DNA from: a virus | Virus record (IMG/VR): IMGVR_UViG_3300035698_014502 | Span: 1-47,153 of that record | Reading direction: 5' to 3' (one strand) | DNA length: 47,153 nucleotides | Shown here: piece after piece, positions 18,215-27,184 of the stretch | How the letters are laid out: every line of letters starts with the position of its first letter | How positions within the stretch are numbered: position 1 is the stretch's first letter | Position numbers and translations under genes: made by a program | The notes under the pieces: generated by a model | Database searches by the model: none | The model's input: only the letters and a program-made list of their open reading frames with translations | Told to the model about the DNA's origin: nothing

Positions 18215-18700
18215 ATGGGAATAGGTGGTGGAAAATCAGGTGGTAGCAGTAAAACAACAACCACAAGTCCGTCTGCAATGAAACTTGCAAAAATAGCGGA
18301 ACAATTTGTTGGTGAAACTGAGGATGTACGTCTTGGTTTATTAAATGCAATGGAGGAAGTTTTATCAACGGGTGGATCAACAATACCTATTATTTCACGT
18401 GCAGTTGAATCATCTCGTCGTGCTGGTAGTGTAGCATTGAAGGATACTGAGGATAGGCTTGCTTTAACAGGTCTTGCCGGTACACCTGCAGGGGAGAGTA
18501 TCCGTGCCGAAACGAGGCTTGAATCTGAAATTAATGCAGGACAAACACAGGAATCACTTGCACAAAATATCTTTGGTATGATATCTAATTTTGTTCTTGG
18601 TCAAAGTCAGACAGCAACGGCTGGATTGGCAGGTGCAATTCCTGGGAATATATCGACAAGTGAAAAAGCTAAAGGTAAGAGTATGGGTGTCAGTAAATAA
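18215..18700 (+). CDS. Putative ejection-cluster protein, 161 aa
   Basis: Gly/Ser/Thr-rich start (MGIGGGKSGGSSKTTTTSP) followed by helices and an Ala/Gly-rich segment (ATAGLAGAIPGNIS). Strong GGGAGG site. First of three genes that end the late operon, the usual place of podovirus internal virion proteins. Confidence 0.5.
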   Translation: MGIGGGKSGGSSKTTTTSPSAMKLAKIAEQFVGETEDVRLGLLNAMEEVLSTGGSTIPIISRAVESSRRAGSVALKDTEDRLALTGLAGTPAGESIRAETRLESEINAGQTQESLAQNIFGMISNFVLGQSQTATAGLAGAIPGNISTSEKAKGKSMGVSK

Positions 18701-18711
18701 AGGATAAAATT

Positions 18712-20421
18712 ATGTCAATGTTAGCGAGTATAATGAATGCGGCGACAAGTGCTCAGAATGCAGCGATGTCACGGAGTGGGAGTAGGGGTGCGGAGAAGGA
18801 AGACCCGACTAAAAAAGAGCATCGTAGTGCTTACCGTAAGTTAATGGAAAATGCGTTAAAGGAGGGCAATCAAAAACAACTTGCTGGACTTGCTAAAAAT
18901 GCACCTGAGGGTGTTGATCCTTCTATGTACCTTAATGCTGCCGGTACACCAATGCCCGCACAAAAAGCTCAAATTAGTTTTGATCAGCTAATGTCAAATC
19001 AATTACAACAGCTTGCACAAAATCAAACACCCACATCCGCAGATGAAATGGAAGCATCACCTTTTGCGCCGACTGAACAATCTACTCAACCCGGTCAGAT
19101 AATGGACGAAACCGCTCCAACACCAGAATCACCACTTGAAGTAAAAGCACCATCAAATATATTTACTGAGGACTTCCTCATGCGTTCAGCTTTAAAAAAG
19201 TTTTCCAATATTGATGTTGGAGCACATTATTTTGAGGCACCAAAATGGTTTGAGGCATTTGGTAAACTTACTGCAAATGGTGTACCGGTAAAACAAGCAG
19301 TTAATGACACAGCAGTTAAGTTCGGTTTTATCCCCGACGGTGCAAGTAACCTTGAAGGTTTATCTACCCCTGAACGTCGTGTAATATTTGAGAAAGAATT
19401 TTCAGCGGCTTTAAACGATTCAACGCTCGATTCTGTAATACGAAAAACAGTACCACCTGGATCAAATATTGATAAGTTAAAAGCGGGTTTTGTTCTTGAT
19501 GCATTTACACAACAGGGTAGATATATCCCTGACCACTACCAACCACTCCTTGATCGTTTCCGTGGTCTTGATGATCCTACCTTCATATCCGATGACATAA
19601 AAACATACATCTATCAAACAACAGGTAAGACACCCGCTAACATATCATCCGATGATGTTGCAACAGCAACTAAAGAAATGAAAAATGATGAGATTGTACA
19701 ATCCGCAAGACAAACCGCTGCTCAAAAAGGCTCACAACTTGTAACTGAGGCTAACTTTGAGAAATATAAACCAGTTAGTGCTGAAAATCGAGCAAAATAT
19801 GGTGTTAATTCAAAGTATGAAACATATCAAGAATTAGTAGATGCAGGACACAGGTTCCCATCACAGGCTGAACAAGACTTATATCGTGATATGGATTCTG
19901 TTAAAGCCCAAATGGTAGATTTAAGTATATCTCTTTTCGGTACAAAGAAAGACCCCGATAATGGGATATTTACAAACATCGGTAATAACTTAGGTGCCAG
20001 AGGTGCAGCGAAAGCAGGTTTAATGAAAGATAAAGTTGCCGGTAATAGACGTGGGCAGAATCTTGAATATTACCAGGACGTACTTGCATCACTTGCACGT
20101 ACACTTTTAAAAATGGCAAACAGCGGATCATCTGAACGTCCAACCGATATTGATATTCAACAAATTATGCGTAGTGCTCCCGATATAGGGGCAGGTTTAA
20201 CTGGTATGCCTGACTCACACGCACTTGCTTTACGTAAATATGAACGATATATTGTACTTGTTAATAAACAACTTGAGAAAATTAAAAGAACAACCACAGT
20301 TGGATTAAATGAAAGTACACAACCAAAAACTGATAAATATGAAACCGGTAAAACATACACTAATGCAGAAGGGCAGAAAGCAAAATATATGGGAGAAGGT
20401 CAATGGCAGATGATAAAATAG
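18712..20421 (+). CDS. Putative internal virion protein, 569 aa
   Basis: Low-complexity N-terminal region rich in Gln, Pro and Ala to about residue 145, then a helical domain (FLMRSALKKFSNIDVGAHYF, WFEAFGKLTANGVPVKQAV). A KTGKTPANISSDDV-like helical region and a C-terminal YETGKTYTNAEGQKAKYMG segment follow. I see no convincing lysozyme or transglycosylase motif. It overlaps the next gene by 19 bp, which indicates coupled expression. Likely packaged in the capsid and ejected with DNA. Confidence 0.5.
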   Translation: MSMLASIMNAATSAQNAAMSRSGSRGAEKEDPTKKEHRSAYRKLMENALKEGNQKQLAGLAKNAPEGVDPSMYLNAAGTPMPAQKAQISFDQLMSNQLQQLAQNQTPTSADEMEASPFAPTEQSTQPGQIMDETAPTPESPLEVKAPSNIFTEDFLMRSALKKFSNIDVGAHYFEAPKWFEAFGKLTANGVPVKQAVNDTAVKFGFIPDGASNLEGLSTPERRVIFEKEFSAALNDSTLDSVIRKTVPPGSNIDKLKAGFVLDAFTQQGRYIPDHYQPLLDRFRGLDDPTFISDDIKTYIYQTTGKTPANISSDDVATATKEMKNDEIVQSARQTAAQKGSQLVTEANFEKYKPVSAENRAKYGVNSKYETYQELVDAGHRFPSQAEQDLYRDMDSVKAQMVDLSISLFGTKKDPDNGIFTNIGNNLGARGAAKAGLMKDKVAGNRRGQNLEYYQDVLASLARTLLKMANSGSSERPTDIDIQQIMRSAPDIGAGLTGMPDSHALALRKYERYIVLVNKQLEKIKRTTTVGLNESTQPKTDKYETGKTYTNAEGQKAKYMGEGQWQMIK

Positions 20422-22640
20422 TAAATGATTTCACACCAGTAGAACAACAGGTAACTGATTTTGTACCTGATCAACCCACTTCTACAGTCACAGGGAAACC
20501 CGAACCTACACCAATGCAAAAAGGTGAAGAAGGTAAACAGGCTGCTGCAAGTATAATACGTTATGGTGTTCCTGCTGTTGCTGGTTTTATTAATCCATCA
20601 CTTGCTATTCCGACATTAATAACACAAGGTATCATTGCTGGTGGTAGTGAAACTATTGCCCGGCAAATGGAACGTGTTGAAAATGATCCTGAGTTTGATA
20701 CATTATTTTCAGATTTAAAAGCAGGTGGTGCAACAGGTTTATTTGATGTTGGTATTAATCTTGCAACACGTGGACTTGGCAGTGCATTCAAATGGATAGG
20801 CGGTAAATTAGTTATACCGTCGGAAATACCACTTGAGATACGTATTGCACAAGAAGCACTTAATAAATCACAACCAGAACAAACCAAAGGTGCTACAAAA
20901 AGGTTCATGCGTTGGATAGGCGGTAAAAAATCTACACGACCATTTTCCCTCACTTACGGTCAAATTAATGCAGAGGAAAAAAACTTCATCGGTTGGTTGG
21001 AAGGTGTTGCACGTGCTGGTGTTGGTTCCCGTGGTGTTATGAAACGTTTTGATTTACGGAATGAGCGTGTTATAACTGAACAAGTTGATAAATATTTAAC
21101 TGATCGTGCTACAAAATTAACCGGACCGGAATTTTCGGTGTTTGCAAAACGTATCATCGGTGATGTGAATAAACAAGGTGAGGTTTTTAACCCTGTTGTT
21201 GCCTATCGGAAATTTCTCTATAAAGAATTTGAAGAAGGTCTTGCTGCTACTGGTGGTACCGTTGATTTATCAACACTTAGAAAATATATACTATCAGGTG
21301 AAACCGCACAGGACACATTACCAAAACAAATATATTCCCGATTACGTACTGAAGGTTTAGTCCCGCCTTTATCCACACCTTCAAAAACAACACGCCGTGT
21401 AACTAATGTACGTACAATAACAACAGGTGAGGAAGCAATTGATACAGTTCAGGATACAACACGTACTGATCTTTTAACAGGGGGTGAGAAACGCACACAC
21501 GCTGCAGTTGAGGGAAAGAAAGCAAAAACTATGGCTGGTCAACAGCAAACATTACGTGAAACTGAAACTATTGCAGGTCTAACTGAAGATGATTTAATAA
21601 AAGAATGGTCAAATATTCCCGTTAATGATGTTGATAAAACGATAAAGATTATAAACTCATTCTGGAAAGATGGTGCAGATGAATCAAATAATATTCTTGG
21701 TTATATGCGGAGTAAAGCAGAAGACCCTTTTATGGATTTTATTAAGAAGTATAGAGCACCGGATGGTACCGCTAATTTAAAAAACCTTCACGACGCTGCT
21801 GATACTTTCTTTAAAAAAGAGGTTAATACTCTACGAAATAGGTCAATAAAAAACCTACGTAAAACACTATCTGATAATCCAACAAAAACACTTGCATTAC
21901 TTGGTGGTGGAATGGAATCACCGTCCGGTGCTATTACTTATGACAGGTTAATGTTTCTTAAACAGGCACTTAACTTTTCAGACGAAACAACACACTTACC
22001 TGATTTCCATAAAGCATTAAAAACAAAAGAAATAACTGACGGTGGTAGGACTATTGTAAAAGATATTGCACAAGAGTGGGAGAATAGTTTTTTACGCCCT
22101 ATTCGATATAATATCATTTCTCGCAGTACAGGACGTTTTGGGCAACTTGAACCCAATAAATTTCTTGACTTAATGAATAAGACAGCCGATGTGCCGGAAT
22201 TAATGACCGAAGTTTTTGGTGGGGAAGTGCAGGTAAAAGCGGTTAAAGATTTAATGTCTACACTTTCTGTTTTACAGCGTGGCGGTTCGGAATCAAGTAT
22301 TTTTATACAACTTGCACAAGCTGGTGTTATTGGTGCGGCTTTTTCTGGTGGAGCACAAGCATTACTTGGTGATGAGATTTCAATGCAGAATACCGGTGGT
22401 AGTGCTGCTGCAGGTGCCGGACTGGCAATACTACTTGGACCGTATGCGCTTACTAAATTATTCACAAACCCTGAAATGACGCAAAGTTTAACTAAGGGTT
22501 TAAATGAAGGTGTGAGGTCTGGTCGTTTTGCAATGGCTTTACGCAAGATTGCAGAAATGGAAATAGGTTCACACTTTTGGGAAAGTCAACCAACTGGTGA
22601 TGCTGCTGCTTATTATACTACATTACCTGAAGAACAATAA
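20403..22640 (+). CDS. Large internal virion/ejection protein, 745 aa
   Basis: The largest plain ORF in the late operon and its last gene. An N-terminal hydrophobic stretch (IRYGVPAVAGFINPSLAIP) is followed by long Lys/Arg/Glu-rich helices and a C-terminal Ala/Gly membrane-like segment (SAAAGAGLAILLGPYALTKL). Size, helicity, position and hydrophobic segments match podovirus ejection proteins that form a channel through the host envelope. The stop abuts the convergent gene without a gap. Confidence 0.6.
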   Translation: MADDKIVNDFTPVEQQVTDFVPDQPTSTVTGKPEPTPMQKGEEGKQAAASIIRYGVPAVAGFINPSLAIPTLITQGIIAGGSETIARQMERVENDPEFDTLFSDLKAGGATGLFDVGINLATRGLGSAFKWIGGKLVIPSEIPLEIRIAQEALNKSQPEQTKGATKRFMRWIGGKKSTRPFSLTYGQINAEEKNFIGWLEGVARAGVGSRGVMKRFDLRNERVITEQVDKYLTDRATKLTGPEFSVFAKRIIGDVNKQGEVFNPVVAYRKFLYKEFEEGLAATGGTVDLSTLRKYILSGETAQDTLPKQIYSRLRTEGLVPPLSTPSKTTRRVTNVRTITTGEEAIDTVQDTTRTDLLTGGEKRTHAAVEGKKAKTMAGQQQTLRETETIAGLTEDDLIKEWSNIPVNDVDKTIKIINSFWKDGADESNNILGYMRSKAEDPFMDFIKKYRAPDGTANLKNLHDAADTFFKKEVNTLRNRSIKNLRKTLSDNPTKTLALLGGGMESPSGAITYDRLMFLKQALNFSDETTHLPDFHKALKTKEITDGGRTIVKDIAQEWENSFLRPIRYNIISRSTGRFGQLEPNKFLDLMNKTADVPELMTEVFGGEVQVKAVKDLMSTLSVLQRGGSESSIFIQLAQAGVIGAAFSGGAQALLGDEISMQNTGGSAAAGAGLAILLGPYALTKLFTNPEMTQSLTKGLNEGVRSGRFAMALRKIAEMEIGSHFWESQPTGDAAAYYTTLPEEQ

Positions 22641-22769
22641 TCAATCAAACATTAAATATAAAAATAATATAGCAAATAATACCGCCTGACTGATATCACC
22701 CATCCAGGCGATGCGTCCAACCAAAGCACCCACAATAATATATCTTGTGTATCTGTATGGTTTTAACAT
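22641..22769 (-). CDS. Two-helix membrane peptide, 42 aa
   Basis: ATG at 22769 follows GGAGATATT and the stop is 22641-22643, directly next to the plus-strand stop at 22640. It has two hydrophobic stretches (YIIVGALVGRIAW and AVLFAILFLYLMF), so a small hairpin membrane protein. It overlaps the upstream gene by 7 bp. It is the last gene of the early strand. Holin-like size, but function unknown. Confidence 0.55.
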   Translation of the reverse strand: MLKPYRYTRYIIVGALVGRIAWMGDISQAVLFAILFLYLMFD

Positions 22770-23059
22770 AATATCTCCATGTATTCTACGCTTGTTATTT
22801 TATAACCCAACCTATTGTCTGAATTACTTGTTGGTATTGAGTGGTGCATTTGTGTATCATTTATATAGGGTGGACATTTCGTTATCACCCCACCCCTCAT
22901 AAGATACTGTTTAATTGTTTCAAAAATACCACCCTTATTTCCATTCTTCTTCATCCTCTTTATGTATTCTCTTCGTTTCTTATGAGATTCCATACATTTA
23001 ATCCATGCGTGTTGTTTCCAATCATAATCTACGTCTTTGTTTTTTATTGATCTTTTCAT
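22763..23059 (-). CDS. Basic hypothetical protein, 98 aa
   Basis: ATG 23059 is preferred over one 11 codons upstream because it follows AGGGGAGATGTT. Lys/Arg-rich first half (KKRREYIKRMKKNGNKGG) and one short Cys/His cluster (KCPPYINDTQMHH). Possibly nucleic-acid binding; not recognised. Confidence 0.55.
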   Translation of the reverse strand: MKRSIKNKDVDYDWKQHAWIKCMESHKKRREYIKRMKKNGNKGGIFETIKQYLMRGGVITKCPPYINDTQMHHSIPTSNSDNRLGYKITSVEYMEILC

Positions 23060-23069
23060 AACATCTCCC

Positions 23070-23105
23070 CTACAATGCCCCCACAGCATCATATATTCTT
23101 TTCAT
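23070..23105 (-). CDS. Tiny ORF, 11 aa
   Basis: ATG 23105 has a good GGAGAATAGAG site and is followed by MKRIYDAVGAL and a stop, 10 nt before the next gene start. It could be a leader peptide or chance. Confidence 0.25.
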   Translation of the reverse strand: MKRIYDAVGAL

Positions 23106-23117
23106 CTCTATTCTCCT

Positions 23118-23351
23118 TTATTCATCAGCGTTATAAACACAAAAATCACCAATTAACTTATACAGGCAATTCTGGCAAAGATCACATCCAATATGGTTCA
23201 TATCACCAAATACAGAATTAAAACCACCTGTAAATCTGATACTATAAGCTTCTTGAAGTCCCATATCATCAGATATTGTCTTTTTACATTTATCACAAAT
23301 AAAAGATTCCATTGTTTGATGTTCAACCATTTTTGTTCCGTATTTAATCAT
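23118..23351 (-). CDS. Zinc-ribbon-like protein, 77 aa
   Basis: Two CxxC pairs (CDKCKK near residue 19, CDLCQNC near residue 58) are spaced as in a zinc ribbon. AAGGAG is 10 nt from ATG 23351. One of several small zinc-ribbon proteins in the early region; partner unknown. Confidence 0.65.
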   Translation of the reverse strand: MIKYGTKMVEHQTMESFICDKCKKTISDDMGLQEAYSIRFTGGFNSVFGDMNHIGCDLCQNCLYKLIGDFCVYNADE

Positions 23352-23363
23352 CTTTATTCTCCT

Positions 23364-24023
23364 TTATCTTAAAGTATACTGCCCCAACAAATCACCCACA
23401 TCCAGCGTACCTTGGCTTGTATTATGTATTCCATCCTCTCTTTTTTCAATGTGATCCAAGTCTAAAAGTTTGCACCTATAAACATCTTTAGCAAGTTGAA
23501 TTTCTGCTGCCCGAATAATATCTATATTGCAACCCTGCATAGTTGCTGTCTTGCTTAGAATAAAATGTGGGCAATAATTTAACTCTGCCCGATACCCTTC
23601 GATGAACTTTAACGTGTTGGCGTAATAGTTATGGGCTGATTTATTATTACTATCACCTTCACCGATCCCAAGATAAACACCATAAACTTTCGGGTTCTCA
23701 TATCTTGCTATTATAGTTTTAAGATTTTGCATCATGTCAGCATAGATTAATGTTCCTGGTATCCATTCTGCAATCCGTGTGCTTCCGATTGCGTGTTTGA
23801 ATACCACCCATCGGTATTTGGTTGATAAGTGTGGGAATAAACCCTGCTCTATGCCATAACCCTCTGGATAATGGTTACGCCCAGTGTTATAAAAATCAAT
23901 ATGCGATGGTACTTTTTTGTACGGTATTTCGTAGTTACGACCCGATCCCACCACCAGAGATTGCCCATGTAGACAGATTATCATGGTTTTAGTTCCGAGT
24001 GTATCTATTTTTAGTGTTGGCAT
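23364..24023 (-). CDS. SASA/CE6-type SGNH carbohydrate esterase-like protein, 219 aa
   Basis: The start at 24023 follows AAAGGAGTTGAT. The motif order fits sialic-acid-esterase/CE6 (DUF303) SGNH hydrolases: GQSLVVG near residue 20 (nucleophile Ser), GIGEGDSNN in the middle (block with Glu, usually QGESD), and EDGIHNTSQG near the C-terminus (Asp and His of the catalytic set). Such enzymes remove acetyl groups from glycans. In an early-strand phage gene it could trim host polysaccharide. No signal peptide is visible, so the site of action is uncertain. Confidence 0.65.
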   Translation of the reverse strand: MPTLKIDTLGTKTMIICLHGQSLVVGSGRNYEIPYKKVPSHIDFYNTGRNHYPEGYGIEQGLFPHLSTKYRWVVFKHAIGSTRIAEWIPGTLIYADMMQNLKTIIARYENPKVYGVYLGIGEGDSNNKSAHNYYANTLKFIEGYRAELNYCPHFILSKTATMQGCNIDIIRAAEIQLAKDVYRCKLLDLDHIEKREDGIHNTSQGTLDVGDLLGQYTLR

Positions 24024-24033
24024 ATCAACTCCT

Positions 24034-24237
24034 TTACCTCTTAAATTTAAAAAAGTTATCAAAAGTTTTCGTCTTGTACTGTGTTTTCCTTCTTAGCTTT
24101 GATTCCCGGTAATACATTCTTTCAAGTTCAAAGTCCTCTGCTTTCTTCTGATCCATCGTTATGCCTCTTGCTTTGGTTACTGGTGGTAATAGTCTTATAT
24201 CTGTGTTGTATTTACCGTCTGTGTAATGTCCTAGCAT
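24034..24237 (-). CDS. Small basic protein, 67 aa
   Basis: Strong AAAGGAGTTAATATA site before ATG 24237. Highly charged helical C-terminal half (ESKLRRKTQYKTKTFDNFF). Unknown; located just upstream of the esterase gene. Confidence 0.55.
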   Translation of the reverse strand: MLGHYTDGKYNTDIRLLPPVTKARGITMDQKKAEDFELERMYYRESKLRRKTQYKTKTFDNFFKFKR

Positions 24238-24271
24238 TATATTAACTCCTTTCTAAAGAATAATATTAAAG

Positions 24272-24523
24272 TTAAGTCTTGTGCGGATATTCGGCACGAC
24301 AGTCTAAATTCCTACATCTGTAACAAGTTACCCACCACTTTAAATGAGAGCCACACTCAGCACATACGTTTGCAACTTCTTTATTAGGGGGCTTTTCACT
24401 CACATTGTAATTTAAACAAAGCTCTCTTTGCCCTTCGTACCAAGCTTGTTTACACAGGATTAACATTTCAGAAAGTGAGTCAGCACCTTTTTGTTCCTTG
24501 AACCATTCATAAAATGTTTTCAC
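24272..24523 (-). CDS. Zinc-ribbon protein, 83 aa (GTG start)
   Basis: GTG 24523 is preceded by AGGAGGACAAA, a near-perfect site. An N-terminal helix is followed by a double CxxC ribbon (CAECG, CYRCRNLDC). It shares a near-identical ~25-nt patch with the next upstream zinc-ribbon gene, coding PPNKEVANV here and PPNKKLQTD there. Confidence 0.65.
   Translation of the reverse strand: MKTFYEWFKEQKGADSLSEMLILCKQAWYEGQRELCLNYNVSEKPPNKEVANVCAECGSHLKWWVTCYRCRNLDCRAEYPHKT
24367..24392. repeat. Short patch shared by two zinc-ribbon genes, copy 1
   Basis: This 26-nt segment matches 24635-24659 except for a small indel. Both copies lie inside adjacent zinc-ribbon genes and encode PPNK, which suggests duplication or recombination between them. 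Confidence 0.6.
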
Positions 24524-24538
24524 TTTGTCCTCCTAATG

Positions 24539-24793
24539 TTAAAGTTCAGCGGTGCGGTCATTGCAAATATATTTACGCACACATAAGCTATTTTCTTGGT
24601 AGGCACATTTAGGACGAACACAATATCGAGAATCCGTTTGCAACTTTTTATTAGGGGGCAGAGTCTTGCCACACCATGGGCAAAAACTAAATGATGAGCC
24701 TATATACTCTATATTATGAGATAGATTCATATGAACCTCCGCATTCATTATATGATCTATATTCTCTTCCCAATCATTACAACTACAATCCAT
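24539..24793 (-). CDS. Zinc-ribbon protein, 84 aa
   Basis: Cys pairs FCPWCGKTL and CVRPKCAY, plus further Cys residues at both ends. AGGGGGACTTAAA precedes ATG 24793. It shares a nucleotide patch with the neighbouring zinc-ribbon gene. Confidence 0.6.
   Translation of the reverse strand: MDCSCNDWEENIDHIMNAEVHMNLSHNIEYIGSSFSFCPWCGKTLPPNKKLQTDSRYCVRPKCAYQENSLCVRKYICNDRTAEL
24635..24659. repeat. Short patch shared by two zinc-ribbon genes, copy 2
   Basis: Near-identical partner of 24367-24392; direct orientation, about 268 nt apart. Confidence 0.6.
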
Positions 24794-24823
24794 TTTAAGT
24801 CCCCCTATTTGTTTATTTTTTGG

Positions 24824-26026
24824 TTAAACCTTCCCACCCGTCCACACATATACCAACTTACTTCTCTCCCCAACCAACTCATTCATAATCATCCCTTCGT
24901 TACTTAATTGAGTAATTGCCCGTTTAAATTCCATTGCATCAATTCCACGTGTTACTCTGAAATATCGACTTGCCGGTGAGTGATCAACCCTTCCTCTATT
25001 TTGTATATAACGTGCAATGTCGTTAATTGCCCTTGTAGCGTGTGTTTCCCCTGCAACTGACAACAACATCTCACTGAAATGAAACGTCTTGTTAACCATT
25101 TGTTTCGCTTGGTTAATATGGCGATGTTTAATAACAAGCGGTCCCCCATCTGCAAGGCATAATATCATGGCAAATTTAAGCAGCGCATCATGCTGCCGTT
25201 TCCACGCACTATATAACAATTCCTCACTTGGTGATGGGCGTTTCTCATACCACCTGTCACATTCTGCTTCAGCACTTGTTGTCATTAAAAACTTTCCCGT
25301 CGTCCTCTGCATCATCCATAAACGATATTGCAGATGCTCAAATATTTCCTCATAATCATCTGGGTATTGAATGCGTGGGACGCGTTTCGCAAAATCATAC
25401 TCACCAAATATGAAACATGTCCTCGCAGCAAACCCACTATTCATCATATCCTTTGTGAGTATTTTACGCAAGTCATCCTCATTTGTTCCACACAACCAAT
25501 TGACTATTGGGTTTTCAATGTTAATCTGCCCATGCCCACGGGTACCGGTTTGTACCTTATAATTAGATGCAGTGTATAATTCCGTCATAAGATATACGGA
25601 ATCTTCAACCATTTTTTTATTACCACCAATTATATCATTCTGTAATTCATCCATAATAAGCCAAAGTTTAGGATTCGCAATCGCCTTCTGTCCCCACTGA
25701 TCGACGGTTGGTTTTCCTAAATAATCAATAAGATGTGCTGCTGTCACTCTCCCTCGATATTTATTAAGCGTTACACTTTTATCCACCAGTCTGCAGAGAT
25801 TACTAATCGCCGTACCCTTACCAAGCCCACTTGGGCCCACAAGCATTATAAATAAATTAGGGTATAATTTCTCGTGTTTGAATTTTTCATAATATACCCT
25901 ATCCTCAACAACAGCACTTATCATTGATACTGTTGTCCAGAAGTGGTAAATGTCCGGGACTTCACTCTCACCGCAGATGTAGCGGTATAAGCGGAATAGG
26001 TTAACTGTTTTGTTTAGGATTGACAT
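24824..26026 (-). CDS. DUF3987-like P-loop ATPase, putative replicative helicase
   Basis: A 400-aa protein with Walker A VGPSGLGKGT (about residues 62-71) and Walker B LWLIMDEL (about 122-129). It opens with a RYICGESEVPDIYHFWTTVS-type helical segment characteristic of the DUF3987/primase-associated helicase group. The C-terminal 60 residues look like a winged helix (FKRAITQLSNEGMIMNELVG). Encoded just after the DNA polymerase halves, it is the best candidate for the replicative helicase; no zinc-primase domain is visible. Start ATG 26026 overlaps the upstream gene and has a weak site. Confidence 0.6.
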   Translation of the reverse strand: MSILNKTVNLFRLYRYICGESEVPDIYHFWTTVSMISAVVEDRVYYEKFKHEKLYPNLFIMLVGPSGLGKGTAISNLCRLVDKSVTLNKYRGRVTAAHLIDYLGKPTVDQWGQKAIANPKLWLIMDELQNDIIGGNKKMVEDSVYLMTELYTASNYKVQTGTRGHGQINIENPIVNWLCGTNEDDLRKILTKDMMNSGFAARTCFIFGEYDFAKRVPRIQYPDDYEEIFEHLQYRLWMMQRTTGKFLMTTSAEAECDRWYEKRPSPSEELLYSAWKRQHDALLKFAMILCLADGGPLVIKHRHINQAKQMVNKTFHFSEMLLSVAGETHATRAINDIARYIQNRGRVDHSPASRYFRVTRGIDAMEFKRAITQLSNEGMIMNELVGERSKLVYVWTGGKV

Positions 26027-26346
26027 TTATCGCCAGTCACATCCTCACCAACCGTCAATAACTTAAAAACAACCTCCTTCGTCTTTTCATCATACGTCCG
26101 GTCAATCCGATACTCATGCTTAAAACGCAGAAATTGTGTCTCGTGAATACGCATCTCGTGATCCGTATCTACCAACAACAACACAATAAAAGTTTTCCAC
26201 AATTGATCATACGCTTCTTTTAAATCAACAAGTTGTTGTGTCATTAATTGATTTTCCATTTTATATGTAGCAAGCGTCTGTGCAATACCTTGCTGCTCCG
26301 GTGTAAATTTATTCAGCATTTGTTTTACTTGTTTATTATCAGACAT
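26014..26346 (-). CDS. Helical protein between polymerase and helicase, 110 aa
   Basis: ATG 26346 is chosen for its GAGGGGGGATTTG site. The first 60 residues are helical and Gln-rich (FTPEQQGIAQTLATYKMENQ), possibly coiled coil. It overlaps both neighbours (polymerase C-half and helicase), so it is likely a replication accessory protein. Family not recognised. Confidence 0.55.
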   Translation of the reverse strand: MSDNKQVKQMLNKFTPEQQGIAQTLATYKMENQLMTQQLVDLKEAYDQLWKTFIVLLLVDTDHEMRIHETQFLRFKHEYRIDRTYDEKTKEVVFKLLTVGEDVTGDKCQS

Positions 26347-27184
26347 CAAATCCCCCCTCACTTAACTCATTATAATACACATCAGGATGTTTTGGGAAGG
26401 TTTTAAACTCCACACCTTTCTCATCCCCCCAATTTCTCGCCACTGTTACACTCGCCGGAACACACAAATAATTCCCACTACCTGCTGGTATCTCCCGATT
26501 CTGTTCCATTGACCTCGCCATAAACTGTGCATACTCCCACGACTCATCTAACGGTACACTTGCAATAACCTCATCGTGAATTTGGGCATTTAACGGTCGC
26601 CCATACCTACCCAACATCCAATAATTACCCGGTAAAAACCCGTACTGATTTGTCCAGTCTGCCGCTTCTGCCTGTAAATAATACGAATATGATTCCCGGT
26701 ATAAATCAGCATCAATCCGTCTACCCCGCACATCCAATCTTCTTCCCCAGGATGTAATCAATAGCCCCTCATCCCGTACCATTCTTTCAACCCACGGGAA
26801 ATATATCTCTTTAATCTCATGCATCGCAGCGTGGTAGCTGTCGATAAGCCGATCACACTGTTTCGGATGTATCCATAGATTACCTTTTGTATCTTTACTG
26901 ACATTTTCACTCAGCCGTAATCCTCTCATCCCACGTTGTGCGGCATGTGTTGTTTTCTTACCGAGATACCGTTCATCTTTTGTGATATCGGTGAGTGGTT
27001 TTTTAAATATCATGGATGCATTTTCAGTGTGTGCATCATATACATTTGGTTTAAGGTTTGCCAATTCAATCATTCGTTTTGTACCGCAATACATTTTACA
27101 TATTCTATCTTCAATTTGACTTAAATCTACCCGGACCAGTATGCAACCGTCATCCGGTAGGAAAGTTTCTCTGATTGTTGTCAT
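26339..27184 (-). CDS. DNA polymerase A family, C-terminal half (palm/fingers)
   Basis: A 281-aa protein that starts exactly where family A polymerases continue after the NLQN motif: TTIRETFLPDDG, then motif A VRVDLSQIEDR (about residues 18-28), an O-helix RYLGKKTTHAAQRGMRG (about 68-84), and motif C QIHDEV. The two metal-binding Asp residues are present. By alignment to Klenow, R754 and K758 are kept, position 762 is His as in many phage enzymes, and position 766, normally Tyr, is Arg (codon CGT checked). It must act with the 27532-29403 product. It overlaps the SLOG gene by 4 bp (ATGA). Confidence 0.85.
   Translation of the reverse strand: MTTIRETFLPDDGCILVRVDLSQIEDRICKMYCGTKRMIELANLKPNVYDAHTENASMIFKKPLTDITKDERYLGKKTTHAAQRGMRGLRLSENVSKDTKGNLWIHPKQCDRLIDSYHAAMHEIKEIYFPWVERMVRDEGLLITSWGRRLDVRGRRIDADLYRESYSYYLQAEAADWTNQYGFLPGNYWMLGRYGRPLNAQIHDEVIASVPLDESWEYAQFMARSMEQNREIPAGSGNYLCVPASVTVARNWGDEKGVEFKTFPKHPDVYYNELSEGGFDV

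Noticed and set aside
22683-22710. CGCCTG...CAGGCG hairpin near the convergence point, as a bidirectional terminator
   Set aside because: It lies inside the 42-aa minus-strand membrane-peptide gene, has a 6-bp stem and a 16-nt loop, and no T tract follows.
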